From the NCBI RefSeq assembly GCF_024218795.1, contig NZ_CP100400.1:1612001-1676000 (forward strand): a stretch of DNA of 64,000 nt, in the 5' to 3' direction. The position numbers and the translations under genes are program-made. The notes beneath the pieces are model-generated. The model was not told where the DNA came from, did not search any database, and saw nothing but the letters and a program-made list of their open reading frames with translations. Source of the stretch: Halorussus aquaticus. GTDB taxonomy: Archaea; Halobacteriota; Halobacteria; Halobacteriales; Haladaptataceae. Positions 32,927-41,910 of this stretch are shown here, piece by piece (positions within the stretch are counted from its first letter, which is position 1; each line of letters opens with the position of its first letter).

Positions 32927-34264
32927 TCACTCTTCCACGATGAACTGCCCCGCGATTTCCTTCACCTCGGACATCGTCTTCGGTTCGTCCACGGCCTTCG
33001 GGAACGGCGAGGAGAGGTTCAGTTCGTTCAGGAAGCTGGCGTGACGGGCCTCGACGCTGTGAATCCCGATTGCGGCCGCGAACACGTCGTCGTTGGAGAC
33101 GGTCGGCGCGGCACCCTTGTAAGCCGCGACGCCGGTGTTCTCCAGCGCCTTGGCGACGCCGAGGAACTCCGAGGGCGTCTGGTAGCCGAAGTCGTACGTG
33201 GCCTCCTCGACCGGCGTGCCGCCCAACTTCTCGACGGTGGCCGAGAGGGCATCGACGTGGGCGGCCTCGTGGTCACCGACCGCTTCGAGGTGTTCGGGGA
33301 CGCTCATCCGGACTTCTTCGCCGAACTTCGAGAGCGCGTCGGCCTGCATCAGTTCGTCGTCGCCGAACGTCTTCAGCCCCTCGCGGTAGAAGGCGTTCTC
33401 GAGGTGTTCGAGCGTCAGCGCGTAGTTCAGGACGGTCACGTCGCTCGTGTCGTCGTCGGCCTTCCTGTCGGGCGTCGCCCGTTCCTCGGGCGGCTCGGTC
33501 TCGTAGACGCTCGGATCGACTTCCGAGGTGACGAACTGCCCCGCGATTTCCAGCACCTCGTCCACCGACTTCGCCGAATCGACCGCGTTCGGGAACGGCG
33601 AGTCGGAGTTGACCAGATTCAGGAAACTGGCGTGGCGGGCCTCCACGCTGTGGATGCCCGCTGCCGCCGCCAGCACGTCGTTGCTGACGACCTTCGGTGC
33701 CGCGCCCGCGTAGGCGGCGACGCCGGTGTTCTCCAGCGCCTTGGCGACGCCGAGGAACTCCGAGGGCGTCTGGTAACCGAAGTCGTACTCCCCTTCCTCG
33801 ACTGGCGTGCCGCCCAACTTCTCGACGGTGGCCGAGAGTGCATCGACGTGGGCGGCCTCGTGGTCGCCGACCGTCTCGAGATGTTCGGGGACGTCCATCC
33901 GGAGTTCCTCGCCGAATTTCGAGAGCGCGTCGGCCTGCATCAACTCGTCGTCGCCGAACTCCTTCAGTCCCTCGCGGTAGAAGGCGTTTTCGAGGTGTTC
34001 GAGCGTCAGCGCGTAGTTGAGAATCGGAACGTCCGGATTTGTCGGGGCCGCAGTAGTGGTCTCCTCTGTCGTCGTCTCCGTGGTCGTCATCGTCGCTTCG
34101 GTCGTCGTCTCTTCGGTCGTCGTAGTCGTCTCGCTCCCGCTCCCGCTACAGCCAGCGAGCGCGATTGCGCCCAGCGCCGAGGCGCTACCGAGGAACGCGC
34201 GGCGCGAGCGAGTCGAGTTCGGGTCGGACGAGTCGTCGGTCGGGGTCGAGTCGTTCCGGGTCAT
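32927..34264 (-). CDS. Tat lipoprotein with two tandem ferritin-like domains
   Basis: A 445-residue protein from the ATG at 34264. The Tat signal ends in a lipobox (RSRRAFLGSASALGAIALAGC), so the mature protein is lipid-anchored outside the membrane. A Thr-rich linker leads to two ferritin-like (Ferritin_2/DUF4439-like) four-helix domains (about 65-245 and 265-445). They share long identical stretches, such as NYALTLEHLENAFYREGL, VGDHEAAHVDALSATVEKLG and IHSVEARHASFLN, which contain the E, ExxH and His ligands expected of a di-iron site. Role (iron or oxidative stress outside the cell) is inferred. Confidence 0.85.
   Translation of the reverse strand: MTRNDSTPTDDSSDPNSTRSRRAFLGSASALGAIALAGCSGSGSETTTTTEETTTEATMTTTETTTEETTTAAPTNPDVPILNYALTLEHLENAFYREGLKEFGDDELMQADALSKFGEELRMDVPEHLETVGDHEAAHVDALSATVEKLGGTPVEEGEYDFGYQTPSEFLGVAKALENTGVAAYAGAAPKVVSNDVLAAAAGIHSVEARHASFLNLVNSDSPFPNAVDSAKSVDEVLEIAGQFVTSEVDPSVYETEPPEERATPDRKADDDTSDVTVLNYALTLEHLENAFYREGLKTFGDDELMQADALSKFGEEVRMSVPEHLEAVGDHEAAHVDALSATVEKLGGTPVEEATYDFGYQTPSEFLGVAKALENTGVAAYKGAAPTVSNDDVFAAAIGIHSVEARHASFLNELNLSSPFPKAVDEPKTMSEVKEIAGQFIVEE
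33040..34030 (-). repeat. Direct duplication of the ferritin-like domain, offset about 591 bp
   Basis: Matching DNA starts at 33128 and 33719 (offset 591 bp, 197 codons). Long near-identical runs cover most of both ferritin-like domains, which points to a fairly recent in-gene duplication or ongoing gene conversion. Confidence 0.8.
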
Positions 34265-34432
34265 TGCTTCACTCACACCGACCCCTCGGTCACCCATGAA
34301 GATTTTCGGACATCTGACAGTATTTCCTCCGAGTTCCCGCGGAACTCTCCCCCAATTTCGTCCCGAGTTCCGGGCCGCGAGAGAGATATTGAATTAACAA
34401 CACTAATGCCGGACGGGATTGACCGTACATTC

Positions 34433-35350
34433 ATGCCAGCTATCCGAACCGACGGACTGACGAAGCGTTTCGGCGCGGGCGTCGTCGCTGTCGAGGACCT
34501 CGATCTCGTCGTCGAGGAGGGCGAGGTGTTCGGCTACCTCGGCCCGAACGGCGCGGGCAAGTCCACGACCATCAACGTGTTGCTCGACTACCTCCGGCCC
34601 ACCGAGGGCACCGCGACGGTCCTCGGCTACGACGCACAGGACGAGACCCAACAGATTCACGAGCGAATCGGTATCCTCCCCGAGGGGTTCGACCTCTACG
34701 ACCGCCTCACTGGTCGAAAGCACGTCGAGTTCGCAGTGGACTCGAAAGGGAGCGACGACGACCCCGACGAGATTCTCGACCGCGTGGGTCTCGGCCCGGA
34801 GGCGGCCGGACGGAAAGCCGGTGGTTACTCGACCGGCATGGGCCAGCGCCTCGCGCTCGGGATGGCGCTCGTGGGCGACCCGGACCTCCTGATTCTGGAC
34901 GAACCGTCGTCGGGTCTCGACCCTAACGGCGCGCGCCAGATGCGCGAACTCGTCCGCGAGGAGGCGAATCGCGGGACGACCGTCTTCTTCTCCAGTCACA
35001 TCCTCGGGCAGGTCGAGGCGGTGTGCGACCGCGTCGGAATCATGAACGAGGGGCGACTCGTCGCCGAGGACACAATCGAGGGCCTGCGCGAGTCGGTCGG
35101 CACCAGTTCGACCCTCGAACTCACGGTGGACCGCGTGCCGGACGACCTCAGTCTCGACGACATCGACGCGGTGACCGACCTGACCGCGGACGGCAACGTC
35201 CTCCGAATCGCCGTGAACGACTCGGGCGTCAAGTCCGAGGTGATAAATCGGGTCGAGGCGCAGGGCGTGACTGTCACCGACATCTCGACCGAGCAGGCGT
35301 CGCTGGAGGACCTCTTCGCCGCCTACACCACCGAGGAGGTGACGGCATGA
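34433..35350 (+). CDS. ABC transporter ATP-binding protein
   Basis: A 305-residue ATPase from the ATG at 34433 (MPAIRTDGLTKRFG); an in-frame ATG at 34406 would add nine residues. All ABC motifs are present: Walker A GPNGAGKST (near residue 41), a Q-loop-like ERIGILPEGFDLYDRLTG, the signature GGYSTGMGQRLAL, Walker B LLILDEPSSGLDP and the switch His in FFSSHILG. The C-terminal 80 residues are the usual ABC-2 exporter regulatory domain. The stop overlaps the permease start (ATGA). Substrate unknown. Confidence 0.92.
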   Translation: MPAIRTDGLTKRFGAGVVAVEDLDLVVEEGEVFGYLGPNGAGKSTTINVLLDYLRPTEGTATVLGYDAQDETQQIHERIGILPEGFDLYDRLTGRKHVEFAVDSKGSDDDPDEILDRVGLGPEAAGRKAGGYSTGMGQRLALGMALVGDPDLLILDEPSSGLDPNGARQMRELVREEANRGTTVFFSSHILGQVEAVCDRVGIMNEGRLVAEDTIEGLRESVGTSSTLELTVDRVPDDLSLDDIDAVTDLTADGNVLRIAVNDSGVKSEVINRVEAQGVTVTDISTEQASLEDLFAAYTTEEVTA

Positions 35351-36186
35351 GTTGGCTGGTCGTCGCGCGCAAGGACTTCGAGGATGCGGTGCGCTCGCGG
35401 ATGCTCTGGGTCATCACCGCGGTGTTCCTCCTGTTCTCCGTCGGCGCGGTCTACGTCCGGAAGGCGATTCTCGGCGACGCGCCGGGACTCCCGGACGCCA
35501 CGCAGTTCCTGACCTCCCCGGCGAGCCTCATCATTCCGCTCACGGCGCTGGTGGTGGCGTACCTCGCCATCGCGGGCGAGCGCGAGTCCGGGAGCATCAA
35601 GATTCTGCTCGGTCTCCCCCACACCCGCGCCGACGTAGTGCTCGGCAAGTTGGTCGGCCGGACGCTGGTCGTCACGGTCGGCATCTTCGTGGCGTTCGCC
35701 GGTGCGGCCGTCACCCTGCTCGCGCTGTTCGGCGAACTCGCGGTCGTGGACTTCCTGTTGTTGACGCTGCTTACCGTCCTCTTCGGACTCACGTACGTGG
35801 GCATCGCTATCGGCGCGTCGTCGTTCGCGGCGACTCGGTCCCGCGCCATGGCGCTGGCCATCGGGGCGTTCTTCCTCTTCCAAGTGCTCTGGAACATCGT
35901 CCCGCTGGGCGTCTACTACCTCGTGGAGGGCGGTCTACCAACCGGCGCGAGTGGGATTCCGGCGTGGTACTATCTGCTCCAGGTACTCAACCCCAACAAC
36001 GCCTACTCGCAGGCCGCCGACCTCGTGTTCTCGGGTGCCGGACCCATGGTCTCCGCGGAGGCGCTGGCCGGGTCGTCGGTGCCGTTCTACGTGCAGAACT
36101 GGTTCGGACTGGTCGTGCTGGTCGGCTGGCTGGTCGCCCCCGTGCTGCTCGGCTACTGGCGGTTCGAGCGCGCGGACCTCGGATAA
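35347..36186 (+). CDS. ABC-2 type transporter permease
   Basis: A 279-residue permease translationally coupled to the ATPase by an ATGA overlap. It has the ABC-2 layout: an amphipathic start (SWLVVARKDFEDAVRSR), a first helix (MLWVITAVFLLFSVGAVYV), an extracellular loop, four or five central helices (about 60-190) with a cytoplasmic ERESGSIKILLGLPHTR coupling segment, and a last helix (FGLVVLVGWLVAPVLLGYW). With the ATPase it forms an exporter. Similar haloarchaeal pairs are annotated as general or NosY-like, and no substrate can be assigned. Confidence 0.9.
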   Translation: MSWLVVARKDFEDAVRSRMLWVITAVFLLFSVGAVYVRKAILGDAPGLPDATQFLTSPASLIIPLTALVVAYLAIAGERESGSIKILLGLPHTRADVVLGKLVGRTLVVTVGIFVAFAGAAVTLLALFGELAVVDFLLLTLLTVLFGLTYVGIAIGASSFAATRSRAMALAIGAFFLFQVLWNIVPLGVYYLVEGGLPTGASGIPAWYYLLQVLNPNNAYSQAADLVFSGAGPMVSAEALAGSSVPFYVQNWFGLVVLVGWLVAPVLLGYWRFERADLG

Positions 36187-36264
36187 CGGTAGCGGACGCT
36201 TCTCTCGAACGGTCCGACTTCCGCAAGCACTAACTATTACGTCCTGTAGCGACACCCAAACCGC

Positions 36265-36315
36265 ATGAGCCACCGTCACAGGGACGACCGACCCGGAGGA
36301 GGGACGGGACCGTGA
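36265..36315 (+). CDS. Possible leaderless 16-codon upstream ORF overlapping the hyuA start
   Basis: ATG at 36265 lies about 30 nt downstream of a TATA-like taactattac (36231-36240). It encodes MSHRHRDDRPGGGTGP and stops at a TGA that overlaps the hyuA GTG (GTGA). The strong hyuA Shine-Dalgarno GGAGGAGGG (36295-36303, 8 nt from the GTG) lies within it. Leaderless initiation at this ATG would couple ribosome flow to hyuA. The peptide itself probably has no role. Confidence 0.4.
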   Translation: MSHRHRDDRPGGGTGP

Positions 36316-38387
36316 CCGACCGAATCCGCGTCGGCGCGGACGTGGGCGGCACCTTCACCGACGTCGTGCTGCTGACGCCCGACCACGAACTCGTCACCGC
36401 GAAGGTCCCGACCACGGACGACCAGAGCGAGGGCGTGCTGGCCGGAATCCGGAAGGCCTGCGAGGCGGCCGACCTCGACCCCCAGAGCATCGACGCGTTC
36501 TCGCACGCGATGACCGTCTCGACCAACGCGCTACTGGAAGGCGACGGCGCGGAGACCGCGCTCGTCACCACCGAGGGGTTCCGCGACGTGCTAGAAATCG
36601 GGAGGCAGGACCGGCCCGCGCTCTACGATTTGAACGCCGAGAAACTCGACCCGCTCGTCCCCCGGCGCAGGCGATTCGAGGTCGCCGAGCGCGCCACCCC
36701 GGAGGGCGTCGAACGCGAAGTCGAACCGAGCGAGGTCCGCGACCTCGCCGACCGAATCCGCGACACCGACGCCGAGAGCGTCGCGGTCTCGCTGCTCCAC
36801 GCCTACGCCGACCCCCGGAACGAGCGAGCGGTCGCTGAGGTCCTGCGCGAGGAACTCGACGCGCCGGTCTCGGCGTCCCACGAGGTGCTGGCGGCGTTCC
36901 GCGAGTACGAGCGCACGGCCACGACCGTCGTGGACGCCTACGTGACGCCCAGAATCGACGCCTACCTCGGGCGACTGGTCGAGCGCGCCGACTCCGCCGG
37001 AGTTCCGGCCCCGCTGGTCATGCAGTCGAACGGCGGCATCGCCGACGCCGAGACGGTCCGGGAACACGCTGTGACGACCTGTCTCTCCGGCCCGGCCGCG
37101 GGAGTCGTGGGCGCGGCCGCGACCGCGGAGAGAGCGGCCGCGGAAACCGACGGCGCGGCCGAGACCGCCGAGAGCGCCACCGACGCGCCCGGCATCGTGA
37201 CGTTCGACATGGGCGGCACCTCCAGCGACGTGAGTCTCGTCAGGGAGGGCGACGTCGAGCGCACCACCGAGACCGAAATCGGCGGGCGACCCGTCGGCGT
37301 CCCGATGGTGGACGTGACGACAGTGGGCGCTGGCGGGGGAAGCATCGCGCGGGTGGACGCCGGTGGCGCGCTCCGGGTCGGTCCCGAGTCGGCGGGGGCG
37401 GACCCCGGCCCGGCGTGCTACGGGAAGGGCGGCGAGCGACCGACCGTCACCGACGCGAACGTCGTCCTCGGCTACTTGGGCGACGACACCGCGCTCGGGG
37501 GCGAACTCTCGCTGGACGTGGCGGCCGCGCGCGACGCGCTCGCGGACCTCGCCGACGAAGCGGACCTGTCGGGTCCGGTCGAGGCCGCCCGCGGCGTCTA
37601 CCGCGTGGCGAACGCCGACATGACTCGGGCGGTCCGGGAGGTCACGGTCGAGCGCGGCCACGACCCGCGGTCGTTCGCGCTGGCGGCGTTCGGCGGCGCG
37701 GGGCCGATGCACGCCGCGGCGCTGGCCGACCGACTCGACGTGACCCGCGTCGTCGTCCCGCGGGCCTGCGGCGTCCTGTCGGCGTTCGGCCTGCTCGCGG
37801 CCGACGAGACCCGCGACGCGGTCCGGACCTACCGCACCGCGCTCGACGCGGCCGACCCCGAAGCGGTGGCGGGAGTCCTCGCGGACCTCGCCGACGAGGC
37901 GCGGGCGGACCTCCGGGACCCCGACGCGGCCGACATCGCCCGGCGCGCCGAACTCCGGTACGCGGACCAGAGCTTCGAGTTACCCGTCGAAGTCGGCGAG
38001 GAGTTCGACCCCGAGGCGGTCGAACGTCGCTTCCACGAGGCCCACGAGACGGCGTACGGTTACCGGATGGACGAGGCGGTGGAACTCGTCGGCCTGCGGG
38101 TGCGCGCGACCGTCGCGCGCGAGACGCCCGCCGTCGCCTACGAGAGCGCGGGCGAGGCCAGAGTCGGGGAGCGCGAGGCCGACTTCGGCGGCGGGTTCCG
38201 CGAGGTGCCCGTCTACCGCCGGGAGGCGCTCCCGGCGGGCGAGTCGTTCGCGGGTCCGGCCGTCTGCGAGCAGGCCGACAGCACCGTGGTCGTCCCGCCA
38301 GAGTGGCGGGCCGCAGTGCGCGAGGACGGGACGCTGGTGCTGACCAAGCGCGGAGACGAGGCGACCGACACGGAGGGTCGAGCGTGA
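36312..38387 (+). CDS. hyuA: Hydantoinase/oxoprolinase family protein, subunit A
   Basis: A 691-residue HyuA-type subunit with a GTG start and a strong GGAGGAGGG 8 nt upstream. The N-terminal Hydant_A_N fold has the phosphate-binding DVGGTFTDVVLLTPD (residues 7-22). The second actin-like lobe has VTFDMGGTSSDVSLV (near 299), DVTTVGAGGGSIA and FGGAGPMHAAALAD. These ATP-dependent enzymes open cyclic amides such as 5-oxoproline or hydantoins, or act as acetone or acetophenone carboxylase subunits; the substrate cannot be told from sequence. It is followed by subunit B with a GTGA overlap. An Ala/Glu-rich insert sits near 275. Confidence 0.9.
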   Translation: MTDRIRVGADVGGTFTDVVLLTPDHELVTAKVPTTDDQSEGVLAGIRKACEAADLDPQSIDAFSHAMTVSTNALLEGDGAETALVTTEGFRDVLEIGRQDRPALYDLNAEKLDPLVPRRRRFEVAERATPEGVEREVEPSEVRDLADRIRDTDAESVAVSLLHAYADPRNERAVAEVLREELDAPVSASHEVLAAFREYERTATTVVDAYVTPRIDAYLGRLVERADSAGVPAPLVMQSNGGIADAETVREHAVTTCLSGPAAGVVGAAATAERAAAETDGAAETAESATDAPGIVTFDMGGTSSDVSLVREGDVERTTETEIGGRPVGVPMVDVTTVGAGGGSIARVDAGGALRVGPESAGADPGPACYGKGGERPTVTDANVVLGYLGDDTALGGELSLDVAAARDALADLADEADLSGPVEAARGVYRVANADMTRAVREVTVERGHDPRSFALAAFGGAGPMHAAALADRLDVTRVVVPRACGVLSAFGLLAADETRDAVRTYRTALDAADPEAVAGVLADLADEARADLRDPDAADIARRAELRYADQSFELPVEVGEEFDPEAVERRFHEAHETAYGYRMDEAVELVGLRVRATVARETPAVAYESAGEARVGEREADFGGGFREVPVYRREALPAGESFAGPAVCEQADSTVVVPPEWRAAVREDGTLVLTKRGDEATDTEGRA

Positions 38388-40009
38388 CCGACGCCGACCT
38401 CGACCCCGTGGAACTCGAAATCCTCCGGAACCAACTGGAGAGCGTGGCCGAGGAGATGGGACAGGTGCTGATCCGGGGCGCGTACTCGCCCAACATCAAG
38501 GAGCGACGGGACTGCTCGACCGCGCTGTTCGACGCCGCGGGCCGACTGGTCGCGCAGGCCGAACACATCCCGGTCCACCTCGGCGCGATGCCCGAGGCGG
38601 TGGCGGCGGTGTTGGAACGGGACCCCGAACCCGGCGACACGTTCGTCGTCAATGACCCCTTCGCGGGCGGCACTCACCTGCCGGACGTGACGCTGGTCTC
38701 GCCGCTCGCGCCCCCGGAGGCCGACGGCGGCGCGGGCGAGGAGATCGTCGGCTACGCGGTCTCGCGCGCCCACCACGCCGACGTGGGCGGGATGACGCCG
38801 GGGAGCATGCCCGCTGGCGCGCGGGAAATCTATCAGGAGGGCCTGCGCCTCCCGCCGGTCCGACTCGTCGCGGGCGGCGAGGTGAACGAGGACGTGCGCG
38901 ACCTCCTGCTGGCGAACGTCCGGACGCCCGACGAGCGCCGGGCGGACCTCCGGGCGCAGATGGCCGCCAACGACAGGGCCGAGGAGCGCCTCGGCGACCT
39001 GCTGGCCGACCACGGCGACCGCCTGCTGGCGGCGTTCGACGCGGTGATAGCGTACTCCCGCGAGCGCGTCGAGAGCGAACTGGCCGACCTACCCGACGGT
39101 GAGTACGCGGCCACCGACTTCCTCGAAGGTGACGGCGTCAGCGACGACGACGTGCCCGTCGAAGCGACGGTCGAAATCGACGGCGCTTCGCTCACGGTGG
39201 ATTTCTCGGGGACCGCCGAGCAGGTACCGGGCAACCTCAACGCGCCGCTGGCGGTCGCCAAGAGCGCGGTCTACTTCGTCGTCCGGTGTCTGACAGACCC
39301 CGAGATTCCGCCGAACCACGGGTGTTACGCGCCGGTCTCGGTCAGCGCACCGGAGGGGAGTCTGCTGAACCCGACGCCGCCCGCGGCCGTGGTCGGGGGG
39401 AACGTCGAGACGAGTCAGCGCGTGACCGACGTGGTCGTCCGCGCGCTGGCCGAGGCGGTGCCCGACCGCGTGCCCGCGGAGGGACAGGGCACGATGAACA
39501 ACCTGATAATCGGGAGCAGGCACGGCGACTTCACCTACTACGAGACCATCGGCGGCGGGTTCGGCGCGCGTCCGACGAAGGACGGCATGGACGGCGTGCA
39601 GGTCGGGATGACCAACACGCTCAACACCCCGGTCGAGGCGCTGGAGACCGAGTACCCCCTGCGCGTCGAGCGGTACGCGCTCCGCCCCGACAGCGGCGGC
39701 GCGGGCCGACACCGCGGCGGTCTCGGACTCGAACGCTCGATGACGGTCGAGACCGACGCGACGGTGTCGTTGCTGACCGAGCGCCGCAGACACGCGCCGA
39801 AGGGACTCGACGGCGGAGCGTCGGGCGCGCTCGGCGAGAACCGCATCGACGGCGAGCGCGTCGGCGCGAAGACCACCGTCGAGGTCGAGACCGGGACGAC
39901 GGTCACGGTACTGACGCCCGGCGGCGGCGGGTACGGCGACCCGAGCGAGCGGACCGACGACTCTCGCGAGTCCGACCGCGTGGACGGGTCCGTCACGGAC
40001 GGCGAGTGA
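38384..40009 (+). CDS. hyuB: Hydantoinase/oxoprolinase family protein, subunit B
   Basis: A 541-residue HyuB-type subunit. The GTG at 38384 overlaps the subunit A stop (GTGA), indicating coupled translation and complex formation. Family blocks are clear: PVELEILRNQLESVAEEMG at the start, SPNIKERRDCSTALFD, NDPFAGGTHLPDVTL, SRAHHADVGGMTPGSMP, GGNVETSQRVTD, GGGFGARPTKDGMDGVQ and the C-terminal TPGGGGYGDP. With subunit A it forms the ATP-dependent cyclic-amide hydrolase or carboxylase. The last 20 residues are an acidic tail without family match. Confidence 0.9.
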   Translation: MTDADLDPVELEILRNQLESVAEEMGQVLIRGAYSPNIKERRDCSTALFDAAGRLVAQAEHIPVHLGAMPEAVAAVLERDPEPGDTFVVNDPFAGGTHLPDVTLVSPLAPPEADGGAGEEIVGYAVSRAHHADVGGMTPGSMPAGAREIYQEGLRLPPVRLVAGGEVNEDVRDLLLANVRTPDERRADLRAQMAANDRAEERLGDLLADHGDRLLAAFDAVIAYSRERVESELADLPDGEYAATDFLEGDGVSDDDVPVEATVEIDGASLTVDFSGTAEQVPGNLNAPLAVAKSAVYFVVRCLTDPEIPPNHGCYAPVSVSAPEGSLLNPTPPAAVVGGNVETSQRVTDVVVRALAEAVPDRVPAEGQGTMNNLIIGSRHGDFTYYETIGGGFGARPTKDGMDGVQVGMTNTLNTPVEALETEYPLRVERYALRPDSGGAGRHRGGLGLERSMTVETDATVSLLTERRRHAPKGLDGGASGALGENRIDGERVGAKTTVEVETGTTVTVLTPGGGGYGDPSERTDDSRESDRVDGSVTDGE

Positions 40010-40103
40010 GTCCTCTCGGCGCTCGCACCGAACTGGCCCGTTCGACCCTAATTCTGCCGGAGAAAGCGGGAAAGAAACGCCGTACTCCGCCGACGAGGCA
40101 GAA

Positions 40104-40114
40104 ACTCTAAGTTA
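40104..40114 (+). promoter_or_regulatory. TATA-like box of the DUF4129/DUF58 operon
   Basis: The stretch actctaagtta is centred about 27 nt before the GTG at 40136. This supports a leaderless start for the first gene of the operon. Confidence 0.45.
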
Positions 40115-40135
40115 TCAATCCCGCAACCTACCTCT

Positions 40136-41146
40136 GTGGACCGTGATACCGCACGCCCCGTCGTCCTCGCGCTGTTAGCAGTCGTCGCCATCGGCTTCGC
40201 CGCCGCGACGCTGGACTCGGCGGTCCTCACCGAATCGTCCGGCGGGTTCGGTTTCGGCGCGCCGAGTTCGGACGCGGGCGTACAGAACGGTAGTCAGCCC
40301 AGTCTGGAGTTCGGGAACGAATCGTCCGACGCGACCGGCGGGACGCCGATGGACGTCCCCTGTTACGCCTTCCTCGACACGTGGTGGGCCATCGCGCTCA
40401 TCCTCGGCGTGTTCTCCCTCGGCGCGTACGCCGCGTACCGCCGCCTCGGCGGACTCGGCGCCGTGGCGTACGCCGGGCCGGTGGGCATCCCCATCCTGTT
40501 CGCCCACGCGCTCCTGACCCTCTGCACGGACCCCGTGCCGAACGCACGGAACGCGCTGTTCGAAGGCGGGAACGTCTCCCTCGCCCCTTCGGGCGGGAGC
40601 GGCGCGCCCGGCGGTGCCAGCGGGACGACGTTCACCGACCCTTCGTTCCTCCTGATGGCGGGTCTCGGCGTCGCGCTCCTCGCCGCCGTCGCGCTCCTGT
40701 TCGTCTCCTCCAGCGGCGACGACCCCGAGGACGAGGAGTCGTTCGCGGAACCCGACGACACCGGGGACGTGCGCGCGGTCGGCCGGGCCGCGGGCGAGGC
40801 CGCCGACCGCATCGAAGACGCGACCGACGTGGACAACGAGGTGTTCCGCGCGTGGCGCGAGATGACCGACCACCTCGACGTGGCCAATCCCGCCGCCAGC
40901 ACGCCCGCGGAGTTCGCCGGGGCCGCGGTCGAAGCGGGCATGGCCCGCGAGGACGTGGACCGACTCACCTCGCTGTTCGAGGAGGTCCGGTACGGCGGCG
41001 AGTCGGCGACGGAAGAACGCGAACAGCAGGCGCTCGACGCTCTCAGACGCATCGAGCGGGAGTACGCCGGTCGGCCCTCGGACGCCGGGTCGCAGTCGGA
41101 CGGGTCTCCGTCCTCGGACACTACCAGCGGGGGTGACGCCGAGTGA
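40136..41146 (+). CDS. DUF4129 domain membrane protein, first gene of the MoxR-associated operon
   Basis: A 336-residue protein with a leaderless-type GTG start. It has a signal or anchor helix (about 8-30), two central helices (WWAIALILGVFSLGAYAAY and the following LGAVAYAGPVGIPILFAHALL), a further helix (FLLMAGLGVALLAAVALLFV) and a cytoplasmic C-terminal DUF4129-like helical domain (about 230-300, FRAWREMTDHLDVANPAAST, PAEFAGAAVEAGMARED). DUF4129 proteins accompany MoxR/DUF58 systems, often linked to surface or envelope functions. It couples to the next gene through GTGA. Confidence 0.8.
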   Translation: MDRDTARPVVLALLAVVAIGFAAATLDSAVLTESSGGFGFGAPSSDAGVQNGSQPSLEFGNESSDATGGTPMDVPCYAFLDTWWAIALILGVFSLGAYAAYRRLGGLGAVAYAGPVGIPILFAHALLTLCTDPVPNARNALFEGGNVSLAPSGGSGAPGGASGTTFTDPSFLLMAGLGVALLAAVALLFVSSSGDDPEDEESFAEPDDTGDVRAVGRAAGEAADRIEDATDVDNEVFRAWREMTDHLDVANPAASTPAEFAGAAVEAGMAREDVDRLTSLFEEVRYGGESATEEREQQALDALRRIEREYAGRPSDAGSQSDGSPSSDTTSGGDAE

Positions 41147-41910
41147 CCGACGGCAACGACCACCCGATTCTGACCGCCGTCGGTCTGGTCGCGGTCGCGC
41201 TCGGCCTGCTGATGGCGTTCGTCCCCGGGTTCGCCGCCGCCATCGGCACCGGCTACGCCGCGGTGACCGTCGTCGGCCTGCTCGCGCTGGTGCAGGCGAT
41301 TCGGGTCGCCCGGTCCCGGCAGGCCACCGAACTAGAGGCCACCGAGACGCCCGACGTGGAGACGGTCGAGACGGTGCCGACCCCCGGCGACGAGTTCGAC
41401 CGGACGGTCGCCGAACTCCGGTCGGGACCGCGGCGGGACCTCATCCGCGAGCGAGCGGACCTGCGCGAGACCCTCGAAACCGCCGCAGTCACCGCCGTCG
41501 CCGACCGGGAGAACTGCTCGCGCGAGCAGGCCCGCGAACGACTCGACGCCGGGACGTGGACGGACGACCGGCACGCGGCGTCGTTCCTCGGCGGAGAGGA
41601 CGCCCCCTCGCCGCCCGTCTTCGACCGGGTGAAACTCGCGGTCAGCACCGAATCGCCCTCCCAGTACCGAATCCGTCGAACCGCCGACGCCGTCGCTCGG
41701 GCGGCCGGAGTCGAACCGGCGGACGGCGAGTCGTCCGGTCCCCCGGCAGACGGCGAATCCGACGAGGCCGGAGCGGGCGGCACCGAGACCGACCGTGGTG
41801 CCGAGACCCCCGCGAGCGCGTCCGCGGACCCGACCGATGCCGACGAATCGGAGGTCTCTCGGACCGACGCGGGGACGCAGGACGCTCGTCGAACGGAGGC
41901 CGAAGCGTGA
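41143..41910 (+). CDS. Membrane protein of the DUF58 operon (DUF7269-like)
   Basis: A 255-residue protein with GTG in a GTGA overlap. Two N-terminal helices (about 10-28 and 33-50, AVGLVAVALGLLMAFVPGF) are followed by a soluble helical domain (about 75-195) with the pattern RRDLIRERADLRETLETAA and NCSREQARERLDAGTWTDD. A disordered acidic tail rich in Ala, Asp, Glu and Thr ends the protein. Haloarchaeal proteins of this kind sit between the DUF4129 and DUF58 genes; the family number is recalled from memory. Role unknown, probably a scaffold at the membrane. Confidence 0.75.
   Translation: MTDGNDHPILTAVGLVAVALGLLMAFVPGFAAAIGTGYAAVTVVGLLALVQAIRVARSRQATELEATETPDVETVETVPTPGDEFDRTVAELRSGPRRDLIRERADLRETLETAAVTAVADRENCSREQARERLDAGTWTDDRHAASFLGGEDAPSPPVFDRVKLAVSTESPSQYRIRRTADAVARAAGVEPADGESSGPPADGESDEAGAGGTETDRGAETPASASADPTDADESEVSRTDAGTQDARRTEAEA

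Noticed and set aside
33041..34432. N-terminal extension of the ABC ATPase frame by over 460 codons
   Set aside because: It runs antisense to the duplicated ferritin-like gene and has no protein-like composition; the ATP-binding domain starts normally at 34433.
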